A DNA stretch of 64,000 nt, taken from contig NZ_WWCT01000016.1 of assembly GCF_009857605.1 (NCBI RefSeq), positions 62,001 to 126,000 of the forward strand, written 5' to 3'. Numbering within the stretch: the first letter of the stretch is position 1; each line of letters begins with the position of its first letter. Origin of the DNA: Duganella levis. Its GTDB lineage: Bacteria; Pseudomonadota; Gammaproteobacteria; Burkholderiales; Burkholderiaceae_D. The translations under genes and the position numbers were made by a program. Below the pieces are notes generated by a model, which was given only the letters and a program-made list of their open reading frames with translations, made no database searches and was not told the DNA's origin. Of this stretch, positions 1 through 8,870 are shown piece by piece.

Positions 1-2
1 GC

Positions 3-611
3 CAAGCCGACGCCACCACCACCCGCGAACACGGCGGCCTGGGGCTGGGACTGGCCATCGTCAAACATCTGGTCGAGCAGCATGGCGGCACCATCAGCGT
101 GGCCAGCGCGGGCGAAGGCCATGGCGCCTGCTTCACGCTGCGGCTGCCGCGCCACGATGCCCAGCTGGCGGCCGCCGATCCGCTGACGCCGGGCGCCGAC
201 ACGCATGGTGCGGCGCATGATTTGTCCGGCCTGCAAGTGCTGGTGGTCGACGACGAGGACGATGCGCGCGAACTGATACGGCGCATCCTGTCCGACTGCA
301 ATGCCGACGTGCTGACCGCCGCCACTGCTACCGAGGCCTTGCTGTTGCTGCAACACGAGCGGCCGGACCTGATGGTCAGCGATCTCGGCATGCCGGAGGT
401 CGACGGCTACGGCCTGCTGGACCGCATCCGCGCGCTGGGGCCGGCGCGCGGCGGCGATCTGCCGGCCATCGCGCTGACCGCATTTGCCCGTTCGGAAGAC
501 CGTATCAAGGCGCTGTCCAGCGGTTTCCTGGCGCACATCGCCAAGCCGGTCGAGCCGACCGAGTTGATCGCCAAGGTGGCCGCCATGGGCGCGGCCCGCC
601 GTCTCGCCTGA
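3..611 (+). CDS. Hybrid sensor histidine kinase, C-terminal fragment (ATPase end plus receiver)
   Basis: The gene is cut by the left edge of the window; the open frame runs from base 3. The first ~30 residues are the end of a HATPase_c domain, with the G2-box GLGLGLAIVKHLVEQHGG. A CheY-like receiver follows, with the acidic pair in VLVVDDEDD, the phospho-acceptor Asp in LMVSDLGMPEVDG and the conserved Lys in AKPVEP. This is the standard layout of a hybrid kinase in which phosphate passes from the kinase core to an attached receiver. The sensor part lies outside the window, so the signal is unknown. The gene is followed by a 238-base gap before the next gene on the same strand. Confidence 0.93.
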   Translation, partial: QADATTTREHGGLGLGLAIVKHLVEQHGGTISVASAGEGHGACFTLRLPRHDAQLAAADPLTPGADTHGAAHDLSGLQVLVVDDEDDARELIRRILSDCNADVLTAATATEALLLLQHERPDLMVSDLGMPEVDGYGLLDRIRALGPARGGDLPAIALTAFARSEDRIKALSSGFLAHIAKPVEPTELIAKVAAMGAARRLA

Positions 612-849
612 AATCGATATCACCATAATCATAAGCGTGATTAAATTTCCATGAGGCAACTTTACAACTCCTACTTTATGACGCGGCAATGTCCTACAAG
701 CAATCCCACAAAGTCTTGATACACTACAAAACTGCATAAAACAGCGTGGAATAATTTCCGCATAGAAATAAATATGCTTGTGTGCGCCGCACCACCCGAA
801 CATTGCGCTATTATCGAATTACTATTAAACGTAAAAGACTGAGACCATC

Positions 850-1827
850 ATGCCGAGCCGAGACGAAATCCTGAACGCCAAGATCCTGGTGGTGGATGAC
901 AGCGCCGACAACGTCGAACTGATGTTGGAGATTTTGCGCGAGGCCGGCTATACGGATGTGTCTTCCACCATGCTGCCGGAACAGGTGTGTCCGCTGCACC
1001 GCCAGCAGTGCTACGACCTGATTCTGCTGGACCTGCAAATGCCCGGCCTGAACGGCTTCCAGGTCATGAAGGGCCTGAAGGAAATCGAACAGGGCGGCTA
1101 TCTGCCGGTGCTGGCGCTAACCGCCCAGCCAAGCTTCAAGATCGCCGCACTGGAAGCCGGCGCGCGCGACTTCATCAGCAAGCCCTTCGACCTGCTGGAA
1201 GTCCACAAACGCATCCACAATATGCTGGAAGTACGCCTGCTATACAAGGAACTGGCACAGTACAGCCGCCAGCAGCAGGAACTGGCACTGCACGATCCGC
1301 TGACCGCCCTGCCCAACCGCCGGCTGCTGGAAGACCGCATCGCCACCGTCTTGCAGCATGCCGCGCGCCAGCAGAACAAGGCTGCCGTCATGTATCTGGA
1401 CCTGGACGGTTTCAAGACCATCAACGACACCCACGGCCACGCCTACGGTGACGACATCCTCAAGCAGGTGGCGCAGCGCCTGGTCGGCTGCTCGCGCAAA
1501 GAAGACACCGTGGCGCGCGTTGGCGGCGACGAGTTCGTCATCGTCATGGGCGACATCGCCCATGTCGGCGACACCCAGGAGCCGGCCAACAAGCTGATTG
1601 AGGCAGTCGCCCAGCCGTATGTCGTCAACGGCCTGACGCTGCAACTGTCGACCAGCATCGGCGTCGCCCTGTTCCCGGACGACGCTACCGAAGTGGCGGC
1701 GTTGATTGCTGCTGCGGATGGCGCCCTGTACGAAGCCAAGCGCTCCGGCAAGAACCGCTGCTGCACCGCGCAGTCGATGCGCAACCAGCCCACCGCCCAC
1801 CACACACTGTCTCCCACGCTGGCATGA
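850..1827 (+). CDS. Response regulator with GGDEF domain (diguanylate cyclase)
   Basis: A 325-residue PleD/WspR-like protein predicted to make c-di-GMP from two GTP when phosphorylated. The receiver covers residues ~10-125, with acidic pair D16/D17, phospho-acceptor D61 in LLDLQMPG and K111. A short helical linker leads to the GGDEF domain (~145-310). The GGDEF motif is intact at residues 225-229, and an RxxD allosteric inhibition site (RKED, 216-219) sits five residues before it, so the enzyme should be active and product-inhibited. There is no membrane segment. A strong symmetric terminator follows directly after the stop. The hybrid kinase upstream is a plausible but unproven partner. Confidence 0.95.
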   Translation: MPSRDEILNAKILVVDDSADNVELMLEILREAGYTDVSSTMLPEQVCPLHRQQCYDLILLDLQMPGLNGFQVMKGLKEIEQGGYLPVLALTAQPSFKIAALEAGARDFISKPFDLLEVHKRIHNMLEVRLLYKELAQYSRQQQELALHDPLTALPNRRLLEDRIATVLQHAARQQNKAAVMYLDLDGFKTINDTHGHAYGDDILKQVAQRLVGCSRKEDTVARVGGDEFVIVMGDIAHVGDTQEPANKLIEAVAQPYVVNGLTLQLSTSIGVALFPDDATEVAALIAAADGALYEAKRSGKNRCCTAQSMRNQPTAHHTLSPTLA

Positions 1828-1855
1828 AAAAAGCGGGCCGCGGCCCGCTTTTTTT
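1827..1855. terminator. Bidirectional intrinsic terminator
   Basis: A perfect GC-rich palindrome AAGCGGGCC-GC-GGCCCGCTT is flanked by an A run on the left and a T run on the right. It overlaps the stop codon of the diguanylate cyclase. It can terminate both this gene and the convergent small gene at 1871-2287. It is the only convergent junction in the window with such a structure. Confidence 0.9.
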
Positions 1856-1870
1856 GTATGACAGCAGCGC

Positions 1871-2299
<429 letters not shown>

Positions 2300-2469
2300 T
2301 CAGTTGACGTCCTGGCCCACTGTGACAGCAAGGGGCCGGCGGGTCTGTGCGGAAGCGAACGCAGTCCGGTCTGCCCCCCTTCCCGCGTTCGGTTCAACTC
2401 GGCTGTTTTTGACTTTCATTTACCCCCTTGTTATGATCAATTGTGCATCTTGCCGCGTGCAGAGAACCC

Positions 2470-4101
2470 GTGCCTAACGTGCCTAAAATCGACAAACCCA
2501 AGATCCTGGTCGTCAATGACGACGCCAACAGCCTGTTCGCGCTGACCAGCCTGCTCGCCCAATGGGCCGAGCAGGAAGCCTATGAAGTCCTGGCCGCACG
2601 CTCGGGCCAGGATGCGCTACGCCAGGTGCTGATGCACGACTTCGCCGTCATCCTGCTCGACGTCAATATGCCCGGCATGGACGGCTTTGAAACCGCCGAA
2701 GCGATCCACGCCCGCGCGCGCTCGGCCGACATCCCCATCATCTTCATCACCGCCTTCCTCGCCGACGAACTGGACCGCCTGAAGGCCTACCAGCACGGCG
2801 CCGTCGATTTCCTGTTCACGCCGGTCATCCCGCAGGTGCTGTACGCCAAGATCGCGGTGTTCGTGGCCTTGGCCATGAAGAACGAGGAACTGAAGAAGCA
2901 GGCGCGCCAGCTCAGCCAGCGCACCACCGAACTGACCGCCACCAATCAGCGCCTGACCCGTGAAATCGAAGAACGCAAGTCGATGGAGCGGCAGAACCAT
3001 GCCAAGGATGAATTCCTCGCCATGCTGGGCCACGAGCTGCGCAATCCGCTCAGTGCCATCAGCAGCGCCGCTTCGCTGATCGGCCTGCCTGGCGTATCGG
3101 TCGATGGCGTGCAGCGCGCCAAGAAAATCATTCAGCGCCAGAGCCAGCACCTGGGCCGCATCGTCGACGATTTGCTGGACCTGTCACGCGCCATGTCCGG
3201 CAAGATTTTGCTGAACCGCGTGCCGCTCGACCTGGCCAAGCTGGTGGCAACCTCATTGGAAACCTGCCGCGCCACCGGCCGCAGCACCGACTACGATCTG
3301 GTGCAGGACCTGGACGCCGGCTGGATCGACGGCGATCCGACCCGGCTGGAACAAATCACCAGCAACCTGCTGGATAACGCCCTCAAGTACACGCCGCCGG
3401 GCGGCCGCGTCGAAGTCCGTACCTGGACCGAGAACGACGACGTAGTGCTGAGCGTGCGCGACACCGGGGTCGGCATCGCCGCCGAGCTGTTGCCGCATGT
3501 GTTCGATGTATTCGTCCAGGGCAGCAGCACGCTGGACCGTTCACAAGGCGGGCTGGGCATCGGCCTGTCGCTGGTGCGCCGGCTGGCCGAACTGCATGGC
3601 GGCGGCATCGACGCCGAAAGCGCCGGCGAGAACCGAGGCAGCACCTTCACGCTGCGCATGCCGCGCATCGAGCACCAGGTGGCGCCGTTGTCGCCGCCGG
3701 TGTCGTCGCTGAGCGACCACGGCAAGCCGCGCGTGCTGCTGATCGAAGACAACGACGACGGCCGCGAAATGATGACCATGATGCTCGGCGGTTACGGCTA
3801 CGACGTCACCTCGGCCGCCGACGGCCTGCTGGGGCTGGACGCCGCGCGCGACCACCAGCCCGACCTGGCGCTGGTCGACATCGGCCTGCCCGGCATCGAC
3901 GGCTACGAAGTGGCGCGCCGGCTGCGCGCCGACCCGGCCACGCGCGACATCAAGCTGATCGCCCTCACCGGTTACGGCCTGGCGGAAGACCTGCGCCGCG
4001 TGATGGAAGCTGGCTTCGACCGCCACCTGGTCAAGCCGGTCGATATTGACCAGTTGATGGAGGTGATCGATACCTGTGCGCAGGTGCCGGTCAAACAATA
4101 G
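2470..4101 (+). CDS. Soluble hybrid histidine kinase (receiver-HisKA-HATPase-receiver)
   Basis: About 543 residues from the chosen GTG start; GTG codons at 2443 and 2479 are alternatives. The N-terminal receiver has D17/D18 and phospho-acceptor D64 (LLDVNMPGMDG), but the usual Lys-Pro is Thr-Pro (T117 in DFLFTPV), so its switching may be unusual. A coiled linker (~135-180) leads to HisKA with H188 in MLGHELRNPLSA. HATPase_c follows (N-box NLLDNALKYTPPGG, G-boxes GVGIA and GGLGIGL). A second, complete receiver is at the C-terminus (LLIEDNDD, ALVDIGLPGIDG, LVKPV). There is no membrane segment, so input must come through the first receiver. A small HisKA_3 kinase follows 102 bases downstream. 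Confidence 0.93.
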   Translation: MPNVPKIDKPKILVVNDDANSLFALTSLLAQWAEQEAYEVLAARSGQDALRQVLMHDFAVILLDVNMPGMDGFETAEAIHARARSADIPIIFITAFLADELDRLKAYQHGAVDFLFTPVIPQVLYAKIAVFVALAMKNEELKKQARQLSQRTTELTATNQRLTREIEERKSMERQNHAKDEFLAMLGHELRNPLSAISSAASLIGLPGVSVDGVQRAKKIIQRQSQHLGRIVDDLLDLSRAMSGKILLNRVPLDLAKLVATSLETCRATGRSTDYDLVQDLDAGWIDGDPTRLEQITSNLLDNALKYTPPGGRVEVRTWTENDDVVLSVRDTGVGIAAELLPHVFDVFVQGSSTLDRSQGGLGIGLSLVRRLAELHGGGIDAESAGENRGSTFTLRMPRIEHQVAPLSPPVSSLSDHGKPRVLLIEDNDDGREMMTMMLGGYGYDVTSAADGLLGLDAARDHQPDLALVDIGLPGIDGYEVARRLRADPATRDIKLIALTGYGLAEDLRRVMEAGFDRHLVKPVDIDQLMEVIDTCAQVPVKQ

Positions 4102-4203
4102 CGCAGCAGCCGCGCACGCTTGCACCACGGTGCGCCACGACCGTCAAAGCTCGGGTATGATCGGGTCACACCGTCGTCCGTCTGACTTTAACGAGAAAAA
4201 CCC

Positions 4204-4929
4204 ATGTCCGTACCGGCATCGCAAGAACCACCTACTCCACCGGCAGATGCCCTGCGCAGCGCCGACCTGAGCGACCTGCTCGGCCACGTTCACACTTGCT
4301 GGGATAACGAACGGCGCTCCCTGTCGCGCCAGCTGCACGACAGCCTGGGCTCGTCGCTGACGGCGCTCACCATGCACCTCGGCCTGCTGATGCAAAAGCT
4401 GCCGCCGGAACCGGCCTTGCAGGACCGCGCCGGCCACATGAAAAAGCTGCTGGGCCAGATCGTCGAAACCAACCGCCAGATGCAGCTCAAGCTGTGGAAC
4501 GACAAGCTGGAATTCCTCGGCGTGCGCGTGGCGCTGGATGAGCTGGTGGAGCAGTTCGGCCAGCAGCAAGGCATCACCGCCCGTTGCAGCCTGCCGGAAG
4601 AAGAACTGGATTGCCCGCGCAGCCACGGCATCGTGCTGCTGCACACGCTGGAAGAAGGGCTGCGCAACATCACCGCCCACGCGCAGGCGAGCGAAGTCGA
4701 CGTCATCGTTGACGACAACGAAGATGAAGTGATGCTGACGGTGAAGGATAACGGCGTCGGCCTGAGCGGCCCGGTGCTGGCGGAACAAAGCCTCTCGGCC
4801 GGCAAGTTCGGCCTGCGCATGGCGCGCGAACGCGCCGCCTATCTGGGCGGCACGCTGACCTTGTCGGCCGGCCCCGAGCGCGGCGTCACCTTGACGATGA
4901 TCCTGCCCAAGCCGGCCAAGCCTGCTTAA
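4204..4929 (+). CDS. Sensor-less NarL-type histidine kinase
   Basis: A 241-residue cytoplasmic protein with a HisKA_3 dimerisation/phosphoacceptor region, H45 in SRQLHDSLGSSLTAL, and a HATPase_c domain (~135-238, with DNGVGLSG and GKFGLRMARERA). It has no sensor domain and no transmembrane segment, which is unusual for a family whose members are mostly membrane sensors such as NarX or DegS. No NarL/LuxR-type partner regulator lies next to it. It may be a phosphotransfer module working with the hybrid kinase upstream. Its 3' end overlaps the convergent ndh gene by 4 bases. Confidence 0.88.
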   Translation: MSVPASQEPPTPPADALRSADLSDLLGHVHTCWDNERRSLSRQLHDSLGSSLTALTMHLGLLMQKLPPEPALQDRAGHMKKLLGQIVETNRQMQLKLWNDKLEFLGVRVALDELVEQFGQQQGITARCSLPEEELDCPRSHGIVLLHTLEEGLRNITAHAQASEVDVIVDDNEDEVMLTVKDNGVGLSGPVLAEQSLSAGKFGLRMARERAAYLGGTLTLSAGPERGVTLTMILPKPAKPA

Positions 4930-6227
4930 TGTAGTTTAACTAAAGGGGTGGTACGCTTGATCAGGAAGCGCGCCACCGCCAGCACCGCCGTGCGCACCGT
5001 GCCCAGCACCGCCTGGTGGTGCATCAGGTGCAGGCTGACGTACATCATGCGCGCGACGAAGCCGTCGACAAACCAGCTCAATCCCTTCAGCGATCCCATC
5101 AGGCTGCCCACCGAAGTGGACTGGCCGAACGACACCAGCGAACCATAATCGCGGTACTCATACGGCTTGCTCTGCGGCGGCTTGCCGTTTTGCTGGCGCA
5201 TGAAGGTCTCCAGCAGATAATCCGCCATCTGGTGCGCAGCTTGCGCGCGTGGCGGCACCAGCTTGCCGTCGGCCCCGACGCAGGCGGCACAGTCGCCCAG
5301 CGCGAAAATATAATCGAAGCCCTTGACCGCCAGTGTGCCGTCCACATCCAGCTGGCCGGATTTGACGGTCGGCAGGCCCAGCGTCTTGAGGAAATCCGGC
5401 GCCTTGATGCCGGCCGCCCACACCACGATTTGTGCCGGGTAATGCGTCTCGCCAGCAGTCACACCGGCGCCATCGATGGCGGTGACGCGGGTGTCGGTGA
5501 CAACGGATACGGCGCGCTGGCGCAGCAATTCCAGCGCGGCGCTGGAGACCTTTTCCGGCAGCGGCGCCAGGATGCGCGGCGCCCCTTCCAGTAAGGTGAT
5601 GCGCACATCGCGCTCAGCCTGCAACTGGCGGAAACCGTAAGTGGCATACACGCCGCTGGCTTCGCGCAGCTCAGCCGCCAGCTCAACGCCGGTGGCGCCG
5701 CCGCCGATGATGACCACATCCACGCCAGCGTCAGCGTTGACGCTCTTTTTCAATTCAGCCAAGGTCAGCAGCTTGAGTAGCGACAGGCGGAAGCGCTCGG
5801 CATCTTCGGTGGCGTTCAGCGAAATGGTGTGCTCGGCGGCGCCGGGCACGCCGAAGTAATTCGAGGTGCTACCGACCGCGACCACCAGCTTTTCAAAGCT
5901 GACCTGACGCTCGGGCAGGATTTCTTCCTGATGATCGTCGCCGGCAACGATGGCGCCGACCGTCAGCACGCGCTGCTGGGCGTCCAGCGCCAGCATCGGG
6001 CCGTAGACGAAAGTGAAATGGTTGTCGTGGGCCAGCATCTGGTAGGACAGGCCTTCCTGGTGCACATCCAGCGTACCGGCCGCAACTTCGTGCAGCGACG
6101 GTTTCCAGATGTGGAACAGACGGCTGTCGACCAGCATGACCGCTTGCGGTCCCAGTTTTCGCCCCAGTTTGCAGGCAAGCTCCAGCCCGCCTGCTCCGCC
6201 GCCAACAATCACGTATTTACTCTGCAA
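4926..6227 (-). CDS. ndh: Type II NADH dehydrogenase (NDH-2)
   Basis: A 433-residue single-subunit flavoprotein that oxidises NADH and reduces quinone at the inner face of the membrane without pumping protons. The FAD-binding GGGAGG is at residues 9-14 and the NAD-binding GGGATG at 175-180; VVWAAGIKAP and FALGDCA are also typical. The C-terminal ~60 residues contain the amphipathic membrane-anchoring helices. The start is a TTG, supported by a near-perfect AGGAGG ribosome site about six bases upstream. It lies 32 bases after the RGHD-repeat gene on the same strand, probably as one operon. Confidence 0.93.
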   Translation of the reverse strand: MQSKYVIVGGGAGGLELACKLGRKLGPQAVMLVDSRLFHIWKPSLHEVAAGTLDVHQEGLSYQMLAHDNHFTFVYGPMLALDAQQRVLTVGAIVAGDDHQEEILPERQVSFEKLVVAVGSTSNYFGVPGAAEHTISLNATEDAERFRLSLLKLLTLAELKKSVNADAGVDVVIIGGGATGVELAAELREASGVYATYGFRQLQAERDVRITLLEGAPRILAPLPEKVSSAALELLRQRAVSVVTDTRVTAIDGAGVTAGETHYPAQIVVWAAGIKAPDFLKTLGLPTVKSGQLDVDGTLAVKGFDYIFALGDCAACVGADGKLVPPRAQAAHQMADYLLETFMRQQNGKPPQSKPYEYRDYGSLVSFGQSTSVGSLMGSLKGLSWFVDGFVARMMYVSLHLMHHQAVLGTVRTAVLAVARFLIKRTTPLVKLH

Positions 6228-6259
6228 AACTTCCTCCTGTGGCGGCGCTTGCCGCCGGT

Positions 6260-6742
6260 TTAACGGTCGTGCCGGTCGTGGCCGCGGCCGTGGTCATCGC
6301 CGCGATCGTGACCACGGTCGTGCCCGCGATCATGGCCCGGGCCTGGACCGCGATGATCGCGGCGGTCGTCACGGAATTCCGGGCGGCCCGGTCCACCATG
6401 ACCATGATGCTCGCGGTAACGCGGCACGTATTCATTGTTGTACCACTGATCCTGCACGAAATACACTCTCTGATTGCAGGCATGGTAAGCATGGCAATGT
6501 TTCGACCAATGCTTGGCATGGCCCGGCGGCACGCGCAGATAGATCGGCGCCGCCTCCACATAACGCACAGGACGCTCGACGATGACCGGCTGGCGGTACA
6601 ACACCTGTGGCTGCGGGTAGTCACCCACGTCGATGCGGCCGTAAAAACCCGGCTGGCCGACGCTGATGGAAACACCGACATCGGCGGCAAAGGCAGAGGC
6701 GGACAACACCAGCAGGCTGGCGGCGAGGATCTTGGCTTTCAT
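6260..6742 (-). CDS. Exported protein with Arg-Gly-His-Asp repeat tail
   Basis: A 160-residue protein of unknown function. A cleavable signal peptide is clear (ILAASLLVLSASAFAA, residues ~4-20). The mature N-terminal part has Tyr/Pro-rich segments (GFYGRIDVGDYPQPQVLYRQP) like small Oxalobacteraceae and Burkholderiales envelope proteins, with a Cys at residue ~88. The last ~45 residues are a low-complexity array of RGHD/HDR units, rich in His, Asp and Arg. His/Asp tails of this kind can bind divalent metals, but that is inference. It precedes ndh in the same direction, so it is probably co-transcribed with it. Confidence 0.75.
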   Translation of the reverse strand: MKAKILAASLLVLSASAFAADVGVSISVGQPGFYGRIDVGDYPQPQVLYRQPVIVERPVRYVEAAPIYLRVPPGHAKHWSKHCHAYHACNQRVYFVQDQWYNNEYVPRYREHHGHGGPGRPEFRDDRRDHRGPGPGHDRGHDRGHDRGDDHGRGHDRHDR

Positions 6743-6846
6743 GATGAGTCTCGATTCGTGTTACGAGCGAACTTGCTCATCAATTAGCATAATAGACGTT
6801 CCGCGCAAAGTCTGTGCGCTGACGAACATAAATGTCCTGTGCTAAA

Positions 6847-6872
6847 CTAATGGTTCGATATCTAACGATTAG
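6847..6872. promoter_or_regulatory. Imperfect palindrome, candidate MarR operator
   Basis: Arms CTAATGGTT and AACGATTAG (8 of 9 bases pair) are separated by 8 bases. The site ends 12 bases before the ATG of the MarR gene, inside the 142-base divergent region. MarR proteins bind palindromes of this size and often repress their own operon. No binding evidence is available. Confidence 0.5.
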
Positions 6873-6884
6873 CCATGAAATAAT

Positions 6885-7319
6885 ATGTCGTCTATAGAAG
6901 AACGTTTCTCGGCCGCGCTGCACGGCTCGGCCCGCGCCTGGCGGCTGGCGATTGACCGCCGCCTCAAGCATCTGGGATTGAGCCAGGCCAGCTGGATGGC
7001 CATCGCCCTGACCGCCAAGGAAAAAGAACCGCCGTCGCAAACCCGGCTGGCCGCGCGCGCCGGCGTGGAAGATCCGACCATGGTGTCCACCGTCGACCGC
7101 CTGGTGAAGGCCGGCTTCATGGTGCGCACGCCGTCCGAAACCGACCGCCGCGTCAAGCTGCTGAGCCTGACGCCGGCCGGACAGGCAGTCTATGAAACCG
7201 TGTGGCAGGAAGCCGAAGCCGTGCGCCGCGAACTGCTGGGCAAGGTCGATCCCGAGATGCTGCAAACCGTCACCCTGTTCCTGGAAGCCATCCAGACCAA
7301 TATCGAGTCGCTGTCATGA
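6885..7319 (+). CDS. MarR-family repressor of the efflux operon
   Basis: A 144-residue winged-helix regulator. The recognition region is SQTRLAARAGVEDPTMVSTVDRLVKAGFMVRTPSETDRRVKLLSLTP in outline (residues ~45-95), with the typical wing DRRVK. Helices at both ends form the dimer interface. It is the first gene of a four-gene operon: its TGA overlaps the ATG of the MFS pump, and the outer membrane factor and HlyD protein follow. This arrangement matches EmrR/FarR-type repressors that are released by phenolic or lipophilic toxic compounds. An operator-like palindrome lies just upstream. Confidence 0.92.
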   Translation: MSSIEERFSAALHGSARAWRLAIDRRLKHLGLSQASWMAIALTAKEKEPPSQTRLAARAGVEDPTMVSTVDRLVKAGFMVRTPSETDRRVKLLSLTPAGQAVYETVWQEAEAVRRELLGKVDPEMLQTVTLFLEAIQTNIESLS

Positions 7320-8860
7320 GCACTGCCGTTGCCAACGGCGTCCCCGCCGCTGCCGATGATGGCCTGAACCGCCGCATGATCACCGTCTCGATCATGCTGG
7401 CCACCATCATCCAGGCGCTGGACGGCACCATCGCCAACGTCGCGCTGCCGCACATGCAGGGCAGCCTGTCGGCCTCGCAGGACCAGATCACCTGGGTGCT
7501 GACCTCGTTCATCGTGGCCGCCGCCATCGCCACGCCACTGACCGGCTGGCTGTGCGACCGCTTCGGCCAGAAGAACATCTTCCTGACCTCGGTGGCCGGC
7601 TTCACCATCGCCTCCGTGCTGTGCGGATTGTCCGGCACGCTGAGCGAAATCGTCATTGCGCGTCTGCTGCAAGGCGTGTTCGGCGCCGCGCTGGTGCCGC
7701 TGTCGCAGGCCACGCTGCTGGACATCAATCCGCGCGAAAAGCACGGCTCGGCCATGGCCGTGTGGGGCATGGGCGTGATGATCGGCCCGATTCTCGGCCC
7801 GACGCTGGGCGGTTGGCTGACCGACAGCTACGACTGGCGCTGGGTGTTCTTCATCAACATCCCGATCGGCGCCATGGCGTTCTACGGCATCTGGCGCTAC
7901 ATCCGCAAGACCGACGCACCGCGCAAGATGAAGTTCGACGCGTTCGGCTTTGCCACCTTGAGCCTGTCCATTGGCGCCTTGCAGATGCTGCTCGACCGCG
8001 GCGAACAGAACGACTGGTTCAGCGCCACCGAAACCTGGGTGGAAGCCATCATCCTGGCGCTGAGCTTTGCCTACTTTATCGCGCACACGGCCACGCGGCC
8101 GGCCGGCAAATCGTTCTTCGACTACCGGCTGCTCAAGAACGCCAACTACGTCAGCGGCCTGCTGTTCATCTTCATCGTCGGCCTGGTGCTGTTTGCCACC
8201 CGCGCGCTGACGCCGTCCATGCTGCAAAGCCTGATGGGCTATCCGGCCAAGATCGCCGGCCTGGTGACGGCGCCAAGCGGCATCGGCACCATGATCGCGA
8301 TGATGATGGTGGGCCGGCTGGTCGGCAAGGTTGATCTGCGCCTGCTGCTGGGGATAGGCTTTGCCATCACCGCCTTCTCGCTGTGGCAGATGAGCCGCTA
8401 CACGCTGGTGCTGTCGCAGAGCGATATCGTCTGGCCGGGCGTGATCCAGGGCCTGGGACTGGGCCTGGTGTTCGTGCCGCTGAGCGCCGCGACGTTTGCC
8501 ACGCTGTCGCCGGAAATGCGCGCCGAAGGTACGGCCATCTACAGCCTGATACGCAATATCGGCAGCTCGATCGGCATCGCGCTGGTGCAAACGCTACTGG
8601 TGCGGAACACGCAGACCGTGCACGCCTCGCTGACGGAACACATCACCACCACCAACCCGTCGCTGCTGGACAACCTGGCCACGCCGCAAGCGGCGGCCGC
8701 GCTGAATAACGAGATCACGCGCCAGGCGTCGATGATCGCCTATGTCGACGATTTCTGGCTGATGTTTATTTTGACGCTGTGCGTCATCCCGCTGCTGATG
8801 CTGATCCGGCCGCCCGCCAAGAGCGCACCAGTGACGGTCGATCACGCCGCCATGGATTGA
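7316..8860 (+). CDS. EmrB/QacA-type MFS multidrug exporter
   Basis: A 514-residue DHA2-family proton antiporter with about 14 transmembrane helices. The start is the ATG at 7316 that overlaps the MarR stop (ATGA). Family motifs are visible: LDGTIANVALPHM in helix 1, GWLCDRFGQKN (motif A), and GPILGPTLGGWLTDSYDWRWVFFINIPIG in outline (motif C region, residues ~150-185). It exports drugs or other lipophilic compounds from the inner membrane into the HlyD adaptor encoded two genes downstream. Best described as EmrB-like; the substrate is not known. Confidence 0.93.
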   Translation: MSTAVANGVPAAADDGLNRRMITVSIMLATIIQALDGTIANVALPHMQGSLSASQDQITWVLTSFIVAAAIATPLTGWLCDRFGQKNIFLTSVAGFTIASVLCGLSGTLSEIVIARLLQGVFGAALVPLSQATLLDINPREKHGSAMAVWGMGVMIGPILGPTLGGWLTDSYDWRWVFFINIPIGAMAFYGIWRYIRKTDAPRKMKFDAFGFATLSLSIGALQMLLDRGEQNDWFSATETWVEAIILALSFAYFIAHTATRPAGKSFFDYRLLKNANYVSGLLFIFIVGLVLFATRALTPSMLQSLMGYPAKIAGLVTAPSGIGTMIAMMMVGRLVGKVDLRLLLGIGFAITAFSLWQMSRYTLVLSQSDIVWPGVIQGLGLGLVFVPLSAATFATLSPEMRAEGTAIYSLIRNIGSSIGIALVQTLLVRNTQTVHASLTEHITTTNPSLLDNLATPQAAAALNNEITRQASMIAYVDDFWLMFILTLCVIPLLMLIRPPAKSAPVTVDHAAMD

Positions 8861-8870
8861 GGAGAACCGA

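Noticed and set aside
2443-2469. An earlier GTG start of the hybrid kinase
   Set aside because: It would add nine residues (Cys- and His-containing) before the receiver fold, and neither start has a strong ribosome site. The GTG at 2470 lies closer to the receiver.
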